64,000 bases of DNA from contig CAYZWU010000017.1 in NCBI GenBank assembly GCA_964482235.1, positions 1-64,000 of the forward strand, written 5' to 3'. This document shows positions 52,198 through 61,427 of this stretch, piece by piece. Below the pieces are notes generated by a model. That model saw only the letters and a program-made list of their open reading frames with translations, was not told the DNA's origin and did no database searches. The translations under genes were made by a program, and so were the position numbers. This DNA is from CAYZWU01 sp964482235 (GTDB lineage Bacteria > Planctomycetota > B15-G4 > CAYZWU01). Position 1 is the first letter of the stretch. Every line of letters begins with the position of its first letter.

Positions 52198-54390
52198 CTA
52201 TCTGCCCAGACGATCGAGGATCTCGATCTCCTGCCTCAGGCTCTTGTCGTCCACCGCTTCCATCTCCTTCGCGAAATAGCTCTTGAAGGAGGCAAAGAGC
52301 TTCCGGTAGTGGGCATCGACGCTCAGAGCGACGCTCGTTCTCTCCCAGCGTCCGAGCAGGCTCTGCACTGCGGGACGCGGCACCACGATGATGCCCGTCT
52401 CCGAGGAGACGATGAAGTCGTCGGACTGGGGAAGGTGGGGCTGGCCGGCCGTGATCCCGGAGCGGAGCCGGGTGTGCATCAGCCAGCTGCGCATCAGCTC
52501 GCCGTAGCGGGCCAGGAGGACGGCCTTCCGGATGCCCTTGTTGTCGAACCGCTCCGCCTCGCCGGGAGCGAAGCATATCGTCCGCTCCGATCGATGGGCT
52601 TTCCCGGCCCGATCCTCGTAGCTCACGGAGAGAAAGATCGAGTCGTCCCGGTGGAGGAGCTCCTTGCGGGACAGCTTGAGAAGCACCACGCCGCCTCGCG
52701 TCCTTTCCTCGGTCCGCCGGCTCGGGAAGAGGGTGTGGATCTTCAGGAGGTTGCCCGAGGCCGTGTCCGCGCCGGGCGCCCCGTAGACCTTCTCGATCCT
52801 GTATCCGGCGGACTCCAGGTTCAGCCTGAGATCAAAGACGAGCGGCGTGACCATGAACTCGAACTCCTCGCCCAGCCTCTTCCTGAACTCCCGGGACGAG
52901 TGGACGCTGTAGTAGTTGGCTCCGCGCATGAGGGAGATCGCCTCCACGAGCTCGGTGTTGAAATCGACGCCAACCCCGATGAAGGTCGTGTAGACGCCCC
53001 TGTCGGCCTGGCGGGATGCCATGCCAAGCAGCCCGCTTTCCCCGATCTCCCCCCTGTTGGGCTGGGCGTCGGTGAGAAAGATGATCCGGTTCTCGTACTC
53101 CTCCGGATCGATATTGGCGAACTCGTCGAAGCAGCTCGCCCCGACGCGCATGCCGTCGGACATGTTGGTGCTGCCGCTGGCCTGGATCCCGGCGACATGC
53201 TCGCGCAGCCGGACCATGTCCGTGGCACCCACGTACCGGAGGGGCTTTCTCAGATGGGCCTGGTCGCTGAAGACAACCAGGCCGAGGCGGTCGTCGGGCT
53301 TCAGGTGGTCGAGCAGGGCGGCCAGGCTCTCGCAGGCCACCTCGATCTTCTTCTTCCCGGCCTCCTGCGCCATCTCTTCCGGCGACAGGTTGAGCCGCTT
53401 CGAGATGACCTTGTCATAGTGGTAGACGTCGAAGGCGCTGTCCATCGAGCCGCTGATGTCGAGGACGACGACGAGGTTGAGCTTCTTCCTGGCGAACGAC
53501 TCGAGGCCGCTGTTCAGTCCCACGGCGAGATAGCACTCCTCCCTGTGCGAGAAGGGATCGCGCGTCACGGCCGCAAGGTAGCTCGGGTAGAAGAGGTCTC
53601 TGCTGCGATAGGAGTCGTTCATGTCGAAGTAGTAGTCGTAGAACAATCCCTCGCAGGTGATGTCGGACGGGAGGGGAAGGAAGCCCTTCGCGATGTTCTC
53701 GCGGAAATTTGCGATGTCCTTGGCGCCTCCCACGCTGAAGCCGAACGTACTGCCGGGATCGTTGGCATAACCCAGGGATTTCAGATTTTCGCCGAAGGTG
53801 GCATGCTGCGTTCCAAGATTGGTTTTGCTGATCCTGGACCAGGTGGTTGCATTGTTAACAACAACTGCATTGACCCCGCCGCCGCCCCCTCCGCCGTATC
53901 CGAGCGAATGCAGTGAATTCAGTTTGGGAGACGTTTCTTTCGACATGTTGGGCAGGTCGATCCAGTCGTCGAGCTTCGGCCCGAGGTACGGGAGCTCGTC
54001 AGCCGCGGGCGGATCGACCAGAACGGCGGATTCCGTCGAGCCCTCGAAGAAACCCTCGTCGGGCCGCTGGAAGAAGATCAGCGCGGCAACGAGGACGGCG
54101 GCCGCCGTCAGGATCAGTCCTGTCCTGGCGATCCGGGAGCGCCTCGCCAGTTGCCGCGACCGGGTCACCTGCTCCCTGAAGATCCTGTCCATCACATCGG
54201 TCTCGAGCCGCCGTCCGGCAAGCTCCTTCCCCTTGGCCAGGAGGCTTTCCTGCAGCCCGGCCAGCTCTTCGGCCGAGCCGGCGCAGGAAGGGCACGATTC
54301 GATGTGCCGCTCCACCTGTTCCGCTTTGTCGGGATCGAGCGCCCCTTCCATCCAGGCGACAAGACAGCTTTCGATTTCCCGGCAGTTCAT
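52198..54390 (-). CDS. Anti-sigma zinc-finger protein fused to a VWA/YfbK-like domain
   Basis: The 730-residue protein spans the membrane. Residues 1-45 form an anti-sigma zinc finger with HIESCPSC (His29, Cys33, Cys36; Cys3 or Cys9 may be the fourth ligand). One transmembrane helix (about 88-107) follows. The outside part has a Gly-rich linker, then a YfbK-like region and a von Willebrand A domain with MIDAS motif DISGSMDS near 311 and the T/D sites (SGSTNMSDG, FLTDAQPNRG). A C-terminal region (about 480-730) matches the YfbK-type extension. Its start overlaps the ECF sigma gene stop (ATGA), so it is the cognate membrane anti-sigma, apparently with an external sensor that binds a protein or metal ligand. 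Confidence 0.85.
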   Translation of the reverse strand: MNCREIESCLVAWMEGALDPDKAEQVERHIESCPSCAGSAEELAGLQESLLAKGKELAGRRLETDVMDRIFREQVTRSRQLARRSRIARTGLILTAAAVLVAALIFFQRPDEGFFEGSTESAVLVDPPAADELPYLGPKLDDWIDLPNMSKETSPKLNSLHSLGYGGGGGGGVNAVVVNNATTWSRISKTNLGTQHATFGENLKSLGYANDPGSTFGFSVGGAKDIANFRENIAKGFLPLPSDITCEGLFYDYYFDMNDSYRSRDLFYPSYLAAVTRDPFSHREECYLAVGLNSGLESFARKKLNLVVVLDISGSMDSAFDVYHYDKVISKRLNLSPEEMAQEAGKKKIEVACESLAALLDHLKPDDRLGLVVFSDQAHLRKPLRYVGATDMVRLREHVAGIQASGSTNMSDGMRVGASCFDEFANIDPEEYENRIIFLTDAQPNRGEIGESGLLGMASRQADRGVYTTFIGVGVDFNTELVEAISLMRGANYYSVHSSREFRKRLGEEFEFMVTPLVFDLRLNLESAGYRIEKVYGAPGADTASGNLLKIHTLFPSRRTEERTRGGVVLLKLSRKELLHRDDSIFLSVSYEDRAGKAHRSERTICFAPGEAERFDNKGIRKAVLLARYGELMRSWLMHTRLRSGITAGQPHLPQSDDFIVSSETGIIVVPRPAVQSLLGRWERTSVALSVDAHYRKLFASFKSYFAKEMEAVDDKSLRQEIEILDRLGR

Positions 54391-54926
54391 GACATCACCT
54401 CGCTATTTTTCTTTCCGGGCTTCGGGATCGACTGCCGCAGCAGCGCGTAAGCCCGGGATAACCTCTTCGTGACAGTCCCCAGGGCCAGGTCGAGCTTCTC
54501 GGCCAGCTGGCTGCAGGTGAGCCCGCCGTAGTATCGGAGCAACACGACTTCCCTGTACGGTTCAGGAAGGCGCGAGACCGCCTCCTCGAGACTCGAGTCG
54601 TCAGGTGCCTGATCGTTCCCCCGTTGCTCCTGCCTGTCCGGCGGGTAGGGCATCCGCTTCTTCTCGGAGCGCAGATGCTCCAACACGACCCGCCCGGCGA
54701 TTCCAAGCAGCCAGGGGAAAAAGGAGTCCGGTTTTTTCAGCTTGCCGAGTGAGAAGTAGGCCCGGACGAGCGTTTCCTGCGCCACCTCCTCCGATTGTTC
54801 CAGATCGCCGAGCCGGCCGGTCAGGTATGAAAGCAGCGGCGTCTGGTAACGCTGAACGAGATGGCGGTATCTGTCGGGATGACCGTTCAGGCAATGCTCG
54901 ATGGTTTTGCGATCGCTACGGCACAT
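54387..54926 (-). CDS. ECF-family RNA polymerase sigma factor
   Basis: The 179-residue protein has region 2 (DLEQSEEVAQETLVRAYFSL) and region 4 (LPEPYREVVLLRYYGGLTCS ending in a helix-turn-helix). Region 3 is absent, as in ECF factors. The start at 54926 follows AAAGGACG; frames that extend to 55001 begin with a TTG inside a 46-bp hairpin repeat and are rejected. It is translationally coupled to the anti-sigma/VWA gene. The hairpin at 54961-55006 sits about 35 bp upstream and may affect its promoter or leader. Confidence 0.9.
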   Translation of the reverse strand: MCRSDRKTIEHCLNGHPDRYRHLVQRYQTPLLSYLTGRLGDLEQSEEVAQETLVRAYFSLGKLKKPDSFFPWLLGIAGRVVLEHLRSEKKRMPYPPDRQEQRGNDQAPDDSSLEEAVSRLPEPYREVVLLRYYGGLTCSQLAEKLDLALGTVTKRLSRAYALLRQSIPKPGKKNSEVMS

Positions 54927-54960
54927 CTGACGTCCTTTCATGATGACCCTCGTCGCGGAA

Positions 54961-55006
54961 GGCCGTTGAATAAGCGCTTCGGGATCGAATGACTTTTTCA
55001 ACGGTC
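54961..55006. repeat. 46-bp hairpin built from the ends of the foldback element at 62831-62997
   Basis: GGCCGTTGAATAAGCGCTTCGG (54961-54982) is near-identical to one terminal repeat of the 62831-62997 element. CGAATGACTTTTTCAACGGTC at the other end is the exact reverse complement of the other terminal repeat. Only three bases lie between them, so it looks like a copy with the interior deleted, or the minimal form of the family. Confidence 0.75.
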
Positions 55007-55074
55007 TCTGCTTATGGTGCCGGGAGCAGGGTGGTTTGCGGCAATAAAATCAGAAAAACTCCGAGCTGCCGTTC

Positions 55075-55104
55075 TTTCGAGCGGCTCCTTAAGGTTAATA
55101 TATA
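55075..55104 (+). promoter_or_regulatory. Weak promoter candidate for the C13-like protease gene
   Basis: TTTCGA (55075-55080) and TATATA (55099-55104) are 18 bp apart, about 100 nt before the ATG at 55205. The -35 is poor. The surrounding 55007-55204 region is AT-richer than the average for the window and holds no gene. Confidence 0.3.
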
Positions 55105-55204
55105 GAGAAGTTGTTGATCTGTTCATCCGATATGTAGCTTGTATGGAGCATCCACGACACTTATTCGTGGTGAGCTTTTCCCTACGTTTCCAATGAGGTG
55201 TGGC

Positions 55205-57655
55205 ATGGTGTGCAGAAAATCGACAGTTCTCTTTCTCCTATGTTTCTTTCTGATATCTCCGTTCGTGCACGGGGAAGTGGGCAGTCCCGAGGAGGCGCGC
55301 GATCTCGTGCTGACCGAGCTGCTCGATGGGGATACTACCGGAAAGCGCCTGATGGTCCACCCCGAGCTGCTCCATGCCGGAACCGCGATCCCCACCTGGC
55401 ACGGCACGGCGCTGTCAGTTCCGGCTGACGGCTTCGTGGTCTTCGTGGATGACTTTGCCCTGGCCAACTTCGAGCATCCCTGCCGCTACGTCTTCGTCGA
55501 CCATGCGACAGGGGTCCTGCAGGTCACTGCGGCACGGACGCCGCCCTCCGGGATGGGGGAGTGGCTCGAGATGGAAACCGAGGCTTATCTTGCCCTGATG
55601 CGCGCCACGAACGTCCGGCCGCCGCGGCTGCGCGAGAAATCGCCGCCCCGGACCACGCCGCGCGGCGGCGAGTATTATGCCGTTCTGATGAACGGGGGGT
55701 ACAACAAGAGCAACAACCATGTGCGGTACTGGAACGACCTGTCCAACATCTACATCACCCTGGTCGATGTCTACGGATACAAGGACGAGAACATTTTCGT
55801 GCTCTGCTCCGACGGCCTCGATCCCACGCCGGACCAGTCGAACAACCAGAACTCCGATCCCGACCTGGACGGCGACGGCGACAACGATATCATGTATTCC
55901 TGCATCTATTCCAACATCCAGCTCGTCTTCTCGCAGCTTCAGTCGATGCTGACAGTCGATGACCAGCTCTTCGTCTTCACGACGGATCACGGGAGCTCGA
56001 ACGGCGGCTGGAGCACCTACCTCAACCTCTGGAACATGCAATCCCTCACCGACGACCAGCTCGAGAGCATGGTGGACGCGCTTCCCCAGTGCGACATGAC
56101 CTTCACCATGGAGCAGTGCTACAGCGGCGGCTTCGAGGATGACCTGACCGTTCTGCCTGGCCGGGTCTTCTCCTCGGCCTGCGCCTACAACGAGCTCTCA
56201 TGGGCCATGCCTCCCGATTATCTCTACGACACCTACGTCTTCTTCTGGACAGCGGCGGTGAAGGGGGAGGATGCCTACGGAGTGCCGTGCAACGCCGACC
56301 TGAACGGCGACAACCTGGTCTCCATGCACGAGGCGTTTCTCTATGCCGAGGCCCACGACTTCTCGGCCGAGACGCCTCAGTACGGATCCAATCCCGCCGA
56401 TCTTGGAGACAATCTCTTCCTGGGACCGGGCCCCATACTCGTTTTGAAGTTTCCCGACGGGCTGCCCGAAGGTAACGTGGCGCCCGGTCCGGAGCACGCG
56501 ATCACCCTGTCGATCGAGGCGGGGCTCGAGAACTATGTGCCCGGCACCGGTTTGCTCCACTACCGGTTCGATCCTGCCGGATCGTACACGCAGGCGGCGG
56601 TCACGCCCCTTGGCGGCGACCTCTACGAGGTGACGCTGCCCGGCACCGTGCCGGGCGATCTGCCCGAGTTCTACTTCAGCGCCCAGGGCGACGGCGGAAC
56701 GACGGTCTGCTCTCCTTTCGATGCGCCGAACGAGGTCTACTCCTTCGACGTGGCCATCGTGATCACGCTGTTCCAAGACGATTTCGAGACCGATCTCGGG
56801 TGGACCGTGGAGAACATCAACCTGCTGGACGGGCCGTGGGAGCGCGGCATCCCGGCCGGAGGCGGGGGTCGAGGCGATCCGCCGACGGATCACGACGGGT
56901 CGGGGAACTGCTACCTGACGGACAACGTGGCCGGAAACTCCGATGTGGACGGCGGGCCCACGCGTCTGATCTCTCCCGAGTTCGACCTGTCGCAGGGTGA
57001 CGCCCGGATCAGCTACCACCGGTGGCACTACAACGACGACAACAACGACATCTTCACCGTGGATGTCTCCAATAACGGCGGGGCGACCTGGGTCATTGCG
57101 GAGCAGGTGGGGCATACGTCAGGCTGGATCGAAGCCGGTTTCAACGTGGCTGATCTCTTGGCTCCCAACGAGACGATCACGGTCCGGTTCAGCGCGAAGG
57201 ACGATCCGAACGACTCGGTCACCGAGGCGGGGCTCGACGCCTTCTTCATCGAGCGGATCCATGCCTTCCCGAGCCTCTGGGCCGGTTCGTACGAGATCAA
57301 CGTCTCCACGGGCTGCCGGATACCTCTCCATCTCGATGCCGGAGCAGGGTTCGCCGGACGCGAGTACATCGTGGCCGGTTCGCTTTCGGGCAGCCAGCCC
57401 GGATTCAAGCTGCCGGGAGGCCGGGTCCTGCCCATCAACAACGACTGGCTGACCGGTTTCATCCTGTCCCACATCAACGGATCCCAGTTCCAGGACTTCC
57501 AGGGGTATCTCGACGGGCAGGGGCAGGCCGTGGCCCATCTCGATCTGGGGCCGCTGAGCCCCCTGTACGTCGGCGAGACGGCGACTCTGGCCTTCACGTT
57601 GACGCAGACCTACGACTTCGTGTCGAACCCGATAGACATCGAGATCGTGCCCTGA
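55205..57655 (+). CDS. Secreted legumain/caspase-like (clan CD, C13-type) peptidase with calcium-binding and C-terminal sandwich domains
   Basis: The 816-residue protein has a signal peptide (TVLFLLCFFLISPFVHG). A propeptide-like region leads to a catalytic domain (about 155-390). His262 in TTDHGSSNGG and Cys305 in EQCYSGGFED form the clan CD dyad; the 43-residue spacing is legumain-like. Calcium-type loops DPDLDGDGDND and NADLNGDNLVS flank it. Residues about 515-685 are a jelly-roll domain (FETDLGWTVEN, GPWERGIP) like those in secreted peptidases, and the last ~115 residues form the sandwich shared with 47453 and 61428. The start at 55205 follows GAGGTG. Probably degrades extracellular protein; target specificity is unknown. 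Confidence 0.85.
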   Translation: MVCRKSTVLFLLCFFLISPFVHGEVGSPEEARDLVLTELLDGDTTGKRLMVHPELLHAGTAIPTWHGTALSVPADGFVVFVDDFALANFEHPCRYVFVDHATGVLQVTAARTPPSGMGEWLEMETEAYLALMRATNVRPPRLREKSPPRTTPRGGEYYAVLMNGGYNKSNNHVRYWNDLSNIYITLVDVYGYKDENIFVLCSDGLDPTPDQSNNQNSDPDLDGDGDNDIMYSCIYSNIQLVFSQLQSMLTVDDQLFVFTTDHGSSNGGWSTYLNLWNMQSLTDDQLESMVDALPQCDMTFTMEQCYSGGFEDDLTVLPGRVFSSACAYNELSWAMPPDYLYDTYVFFWTAAVKGEDAYGVPCNADLNGDNLVSMHEAFLYAEAHDFSAETPQYGSNPADLGDNLFLGPGPILVLKFPDGLPEGNVAPGPEHAITLSIEAGLENYVPGTGLLHYRFDPAGSYTQAAVTPLGGDLYEVTLPGTVPGDLPEFYFSAQGDGGTTVCSPFDAPNEVYSFDVAIVITLFQDDFETDLGWTVENINLLDGPWERGIPAGGGGRGDPPTDHDGSGNCYLTDNVAGNSDVDGGPTRLISPEFDLSQGDARISYHRWHYNDDNNDIFTVDVSNNGGATWVIAEQVGHTSGWIEAGFNVADLLAPNETITVRFSAKDDPNDSVTEAGLDAFFIERIHAFPSLWAGSYEINVSTGCRIPLHLDAGAGFAGREYIVAGSLSGSQPGFKLPGGRVLPINNDWLTGFILSHINGSQFQDFQGYLDGQGQAVAHLDLGPLSPLYVGETATLAFTLTQTYDFVSNPIDIEIVP

Positions 57656-57664
57656 GATAGCAGA

Positions 57665-57706
57665 ACAGCCCGCCCCTGAAGTTGGAAATCTTCTGGAGCG
57701 GGCTGT
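57665..57706. terminator. Bidirectional terminator hairpin between convergent genes
   Basis: ACAGCCCGC (57665-57673) pairs with GCGGGCTGT (57698-57706) through 9 pairs, with a partly pairing CCTGAAG/CTTCTGG inside. It lies between the peptidase stop (57655) and the convergent isomerase stop (57726). There is no long T-run. Confidence 0.6.
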
Positions 57707-57725
57707 CTCATTGCCGCGTCGGGGC

Positions 57726-58718
57726 CTACTTGTCGAAAGCCTCGTCGAACACGATGACCGAGGGCGAAAAGTCGGCTTCCTTGACGAACTCGCACGCTTC
57801 CCGCGCTCCGTGCTCGCGATCCATGCCGCAATCCTCCCACTCGACGGAGAGGGGGCCCGTGTAGCCGATCCTGTTCAGCGTCCTGATGATCTCCTCGAAG
57901 TCGACGCCGCCGTGACCGAGGGAGCGGAAATCCCAGCCGCGGTCCGGGTGGCCGAAGTTCAGGTGCGAGGCCAGGATCCCGGTGCGGCCGTCGAGAGTGA
58001 TCGCCGCGTCCTTCATGTGGACATGATAGATGCGGTCCTTGAACTCGTTCAGGAAGCGGACCGGGTCGACCATCTGCCAGTGGAGATGGCTGGGATCGAA
58101 GTTGAACCCGAAGGCCTTGCGGTGCTTGACCGCCTCGAGCGCCCGGTGCGCCGTGATGATGTCGAAGGCGATCTCGGTGGGGTGCACCTCGAGGGCGAAG
58201 CGAACGCCGCACTCGTCGAACACGTCGAGGATCGGGTTCCAGAGATCGGCGAACTCGGCGAAGCCATCGTCGATCTGCTTTTCCGACACGGGAGGAAAGC
58301 TGTAGATCATGTGCCAGATCGGGGAACCGGTGAATCCGACCACCGTGTCGAGCCCGAGGTTGGCTGCCGCCCGGGCGCTGTTCTCCATCGCCTTGATCGC
58401 CCAGCGCCGCTTCTTTTCCGCGTCGCCGGCGCAGTCGGGGGGGGCGAAGGCATCGGAGCGGCTGTCGTCGTTCGGATCGCAGACGAGCTGGCCGGCCAGA
58501 TGGTTGCTGATCGCGTAGAGGCCGAGGCCGTTCTCCTCGAGAAGCTTGCGCCGCCTCTCGCAGTAGTCCAGGTCCACCGCGGCCGAGTCGACATCCATGT
58601 GGTCACCCCAGCAGGCGAGCTCCAGGCCGTCGTATTTCCACTCGGCTGCTTTTTGGGCCAGCTTCCTCAGCGGAAGGTCGGCCCACTGTCCGGTAAAGAG
58701 AGTCACAGGTCTCGCCAT
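57726..58718 (-). CDS. Sugar-phosphate isomerase/epimerase-like TIM-barrel protein
   Basis: This 330-residue cytosolic protein belongs to the AP-endonuclease-2/xylose-isomerase-like TIM-barrel family. Metal-ligand regions are seen as VRFALEVHPTE, FNFDPSHLHWQ and IYHVHMKDAAI, then LSVEWEDCGMD. Such proteins epimerise or isomerise sugars, ketoses or inositols. The ATG at 58718 follows AGGAGGAGAAAC; the open frame continues upstream through the next gene's stop and is ignored. It is the third gene of a leftward operon with a DUF1080 hydrolase and a Gfo/Idh/MocA enzyme, so it probably isomerises their product. Confidence 0.87.
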   Translation of the reverse strand: MARPVTLFTGQWADLPLRKLAQKAAEWKYDGLELACWGDHMDVDSAAVDLDYCERRRKLLEENGLGLYAISNHLAGQLVCDPNDDSRSDAFAPPDCAGDAEKKRRWAIKAMENSARAAANLGLDTVVGFTGSPIWHMIYSFPPVSEKQIDDGFAEFADLWNPILDVFDECGVRFALEVHPTEIAFDIITAHRALEAVKHRKAFGFNFDPSHLHWQMVDPVRFLNEFKDRIYHVHMKDAAITLDGRTGILASHLNFGHPDRGWDFRSLGHGGVDFEEIIRTLNRIGYTGPLSVEWEDCGMDREHGAREACEFVKEADFSPSVIVFDEAFDK

Positions 58719-58735
58719 GGATGTTTCTCCTCCTG

Positions 58736-59908
58736 CTATTTTTTCATGCGGAACCACTTTTGCCTGCTTCTGGAGCTCGCCACCACGGTCTCGATGAAGA
58801 GCATGCCCCTCAGGCCGTCGTTCACGTCGGGGAAATCGGTGACGAGCTTGTCGGCCTTCCTGCGCAGAATCCGGGCGCGCACCGTGTCGGCGAAGTTGCA
58901 GTAGATGTTGGCGAAAGCCTCGAAGAAGGCCTCGGGATGGCCGAAGGGAAGGCGCGTGGCGCGCCCCGCTGCCGGGCTCTTCTCGGCCACGTAGTCGTTG
59001 CCGCGCCGCCAGACCTGGACCGGGCCGCCCGCCTCCTTCACGTAGAGTTGGTTGGGATTCTCCTGGTGCCACTCGATTCCCTTGTCCTCGCCGTAGATCC
59101 AGATGGCCAGGTTGTTCTCCTCGCCGATCGACACCTGGCTGGCATGCAGGATTCCGCGGGCTCCGTTGTTGAAGCGAAGCAGGCAGTTGCCGTCGTCGTC
59201 CAGGCGGCGCCCCTTGACAAAGGTCGTCAGGTCGGCGCAGACCTCCTTGATCTTCAGGCCGGTGATGTACTCGGCCAGGTTCTCGGCGTGGGTGCCGATG
59301 TCGCCGATGCAGCCGGCCGCGCCGCTCTGCTTCGGATCGGTCCTCCATCCGGCCTGCATGGAACCCGTCTTCTCGAGCGCCGTGGCGAGCCAGCCCTGGG
59401 GATACTGCACAACGATCTTGCGGATCCTGCCGAGCTCGCCGCTGCGGGCCAGGTCGCGGGCGAGCTTGACCATCGGGTAGCCGGTGTAGTTGTGCATCAG
59501 GGCGAAGACCTTGCGGTTCTTCTTCACGATCTTCCGGAGCTCGCGCGCCTCCTTCACGTTGAAGGTCATCGGCTTCTCGCACATCACGTGAAAGCCGGCC
59601 TCGAGGAAATCCCGCGCGATGGGGAAGTGCCAGTTGTTCGGCGTCGTGATGGTGACGAAGTCGATCCTCTCGCCCTCGGGGAGCTTCAGCTCCCTCTCGA
59701 TCATCTGCTCGTAATTGCCGTAGGAGCGCCTGCTGTCGAGGCAGAGCTCCCGTCCCATCTGCTTCGATTTGCGGGGGTTGATGTCGAAGGCGCCGGCCTT
59801 GAGCTCGATACCGCAGTCCATGGCCGCAGCCTTGCGGTGGACTTCGCCGATGAAGGCGCCGGGTCCGCCGCCCACCATTCCCATGATCAGTTTTCGATCG
59901 AGAGTCAT
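58736..59908 (-). CDS. Gfo/Idh/MocA-family oxidoreductase (cytosolic)
   Basis: The 390-residue protein has an N-terminal Rossmann fold (MGMVGGGPGAFIGEVHRKAA), TPNNWHFPIA and MCEKPMT (catalytic-region Lys), then CIGDIGTHAENLAEYITG with the His that usually acts in catalysis. No signal peptide is present, in contrast to the Tat-exported copy at 17827. It overlaps the DUF1080 gene by 4 nt. Together they suggest oxidation of a ring hydroxyl to a keto-sugar followed or preceded by glycoside cleavage. Confidence 0.9.
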   Translation of the reverse strand: MTLDRKLIMGMVGGGPGAFIGEVHRKAAAMDCGIELKAGAFDINPRKSKQMGRELCLDSRRSYGNYEQMIERELKLPEGERIDFVTITTPNNWHFPIARDFLEAGFHVMCEKPMTFNVKEARELRKIVKKNRKVFALMHNYTGYPMVKLARDLARSGELGRIRKIVVQYPQGWLATALEKTGSMQAGWRTDPKQSGAAGCIGDIGTHAENLAEYITGLKIKEVCADLTTFVKGRRLDDDGNCLLRFNNGARGILHASQVSIGEENNLAIWIYGEDKGIEWHQENPNQLYVKEAGGPVQVWRRGNDYVAEKSPAAGRATRLPFGHPEAFFEAFANIYCNFADTVRARILRRKADKLVTDFPDVNDGLRGMLFIETVVASSRSRQKWFRMKK

Positions 59909-61242
59909 TTCGTTTCCTTTCCATCAAGCGAAATCAGGCGGATGTTGCGGAAGTGGATCTCCACGCCCTCGGACTGGAGGCAGATCTTTCCGGGGATCTC
60001 TGCTGCTGCGGTGGCCCTGTTCAGGACCTCCCCGTTTACGATCAGGGTGATGTCTCCGCCGTCTGCGATGATTTCGTACTCGTTCCACTGCCCGACGGGA
60101 AACTCGTTGAAGTGGGTCTTCCTCGTGTTGCGCCCTTTCGTGCGCTCGGCATCGGTCGTCATGGTGAAGCCGCCGATGTTCCAGAAATCACCCGCGTAGC
60201 CCGAGTGGAGCTGGGCTTCGATGCATTTCGGCCAGACCTTGTCAGGACCGACCTGGCGGAAGAGGACGCCGCTGTTTCCCGCCTTCTTGGTGACGGGATC
60301 GAACCGCCACTCGAGCTTGAGAACGAAGTTCGTGTAATCCTTGACCGTCTTGATGTATCCGAAGGGCTGTCCCTTGCAGATCAGGACGCCGTCCTTCACG
60401 CTCCAGGCGGCCTCCATCTTGGAGTTGTCGTTCAGGAAGCAGGTGAGGCCCTCGAGGTCCTTGCCGTTGAAGAGAGGCACGGCGCGGCTCTCGGGCTGCG
60501 GCTCCAGCTTCCGGATCCTGATGTTCCGGAACCAGACGTCGTGCCCATGATCCTGGAGCACGATGTGACCCGTCCTGTTCCTGCCGAATTTCGGAAAGAC
60601 TTTGAACTTGCTGGCATCCACCCGCTTCTGCCAGTCCTTGCTGCCCATGACGCACTCCATGAGCTGGATTCCGTTGAGCCAGTGCGCCACGTAATCGCCT
60701 CGGAGCACGATCCGCGTCTGGTTCCACTCGCCGGCCGGCTTGGACGGTTTTTCCGGCGGGGGAGCGTAGAGGCCGTAGAGCGCGCCGGCCGAGTGGGGGT
60801 TCTTCGGATCGAGGCCGTGCCCCTTGTCGTCGAAGATCTGGTACTCCGGTCCCGTGTGCCAGGGAGCCTTCTGTTCGGGCGTGACACGGTACATGATGCC
60901 GCTGTTCGCCTTCTCGGACACCTTCCACTCGAGCCTCAGGTCGAAATCAGCGTACTGCTCCGTCGTCATCACGTCGCCGGCCCCGCCGCGCGCGATCACA
61001 CGGAGAGTGTTGTCCTCGACGGTCCAGCCTTTCTCCGGGAACTTCTCGTTGTAGTAGCTGCGCCATCCGCGCGAGGTCTTCCCGTCGAAGAGGAGCTTCC
61101 AGCCGGCGGCTTCCTGGGACTTGGTCAGCCTGTTGACGCTCTCCGCGCCCTCTCCGGGAGGCGCCGCCGCTGCATTCGAGGAGCAGAGAAGAAGGAGTGA
61201 AAGAATCGAGATCACGAAATGGGGAGAAAGAGTGAGACGCAT
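59905..61242 (-). CDS. Exported tandem DUF1080 (3-keto-glycoside hydrolase-like) protein
   Basis: The 445-residue protein has a signal peptide (FVISILSLLLLCSSNAAAA) and two DUF1080 jelly-roll domains (about 40-240 and 250-440). Each shows the family opening (WKLLFDGKTSRGW and VPLFNGKDLEGL), an NSG strand (NSGIMYRV, NSGVLFRQ), E-x-Q (EYQI, EAQL) and a closing R-N-I-R strand. DUF1080 members have been shown to act on 3-keto-glycosides. The start at 61242 begins the signal peptide; a TTG 84 nt upstream adds a non-signal tail. It heads a three-gene operon with the oxidoreductase and isomerase. The two copies may differ in substrate. Confidence 0.87.
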   Translation of the reverse strand: MRLTLSPHFVISILSLLLLCSSNAAAAPPGEGAESVNRLTKSQEAAGWKLLFDGKTSRGWRSYYNEKFPEKGWTVEDNTLRVIARGGAGDVMTTEQYADFDLRLEWKVSEKANSGIMYRVTPEQKAPWHTGPEYQIFDDKGHGLDPKNPHSAGALYGLYAPPPEKPSKPAGEWNQTRIVLRGDYVAHWLNGIQLMECVMGSKDWQKRVDASKFKVFPKFGRNRTGHIVLQDHGHDVWFRNIRIRKLEPQPESRAVPLFNGKDLEGLTCFLNDNSKMEAAWSVKDGVLICKGQPFGYIKTVKDYTNFVLKLEWRFDPVTKKAGNSGVLFRQVGPDKVWPKCIEAQLHSGYAGDFWNIGGFTMTTDAERTKGRNTRKTHFNEFPVGQWNEYEIIADGGDITLIVNGEVLNRATAAAEIPGKICLQSEGVEIHFRNIRLISLDGKETK

Positions 61243-61427
61243 AACAACCTCGGGTAAGGGACCAATTTTCTGACGGCAGCAACCGGCCGAAGCCGTCTCG
61301 ATTGCCGGATAAACATTATGTTTCAACGAGGATACCGGCTTCCTGTTTAACCCGATCTTCGAGGCAGTGTCAATCCCGGATCGATCCGGCTGATCTCGAT
61401 CGGTTGTCCTCGATGTCCCTCTGCTTA

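Noticed and set aside
54927..55001. N-terminal extension of the ECF sigma factor
   Set aside because: It would start at TTG inside the hairpin repeat; the ATG at 54926 has a good ribosome site.
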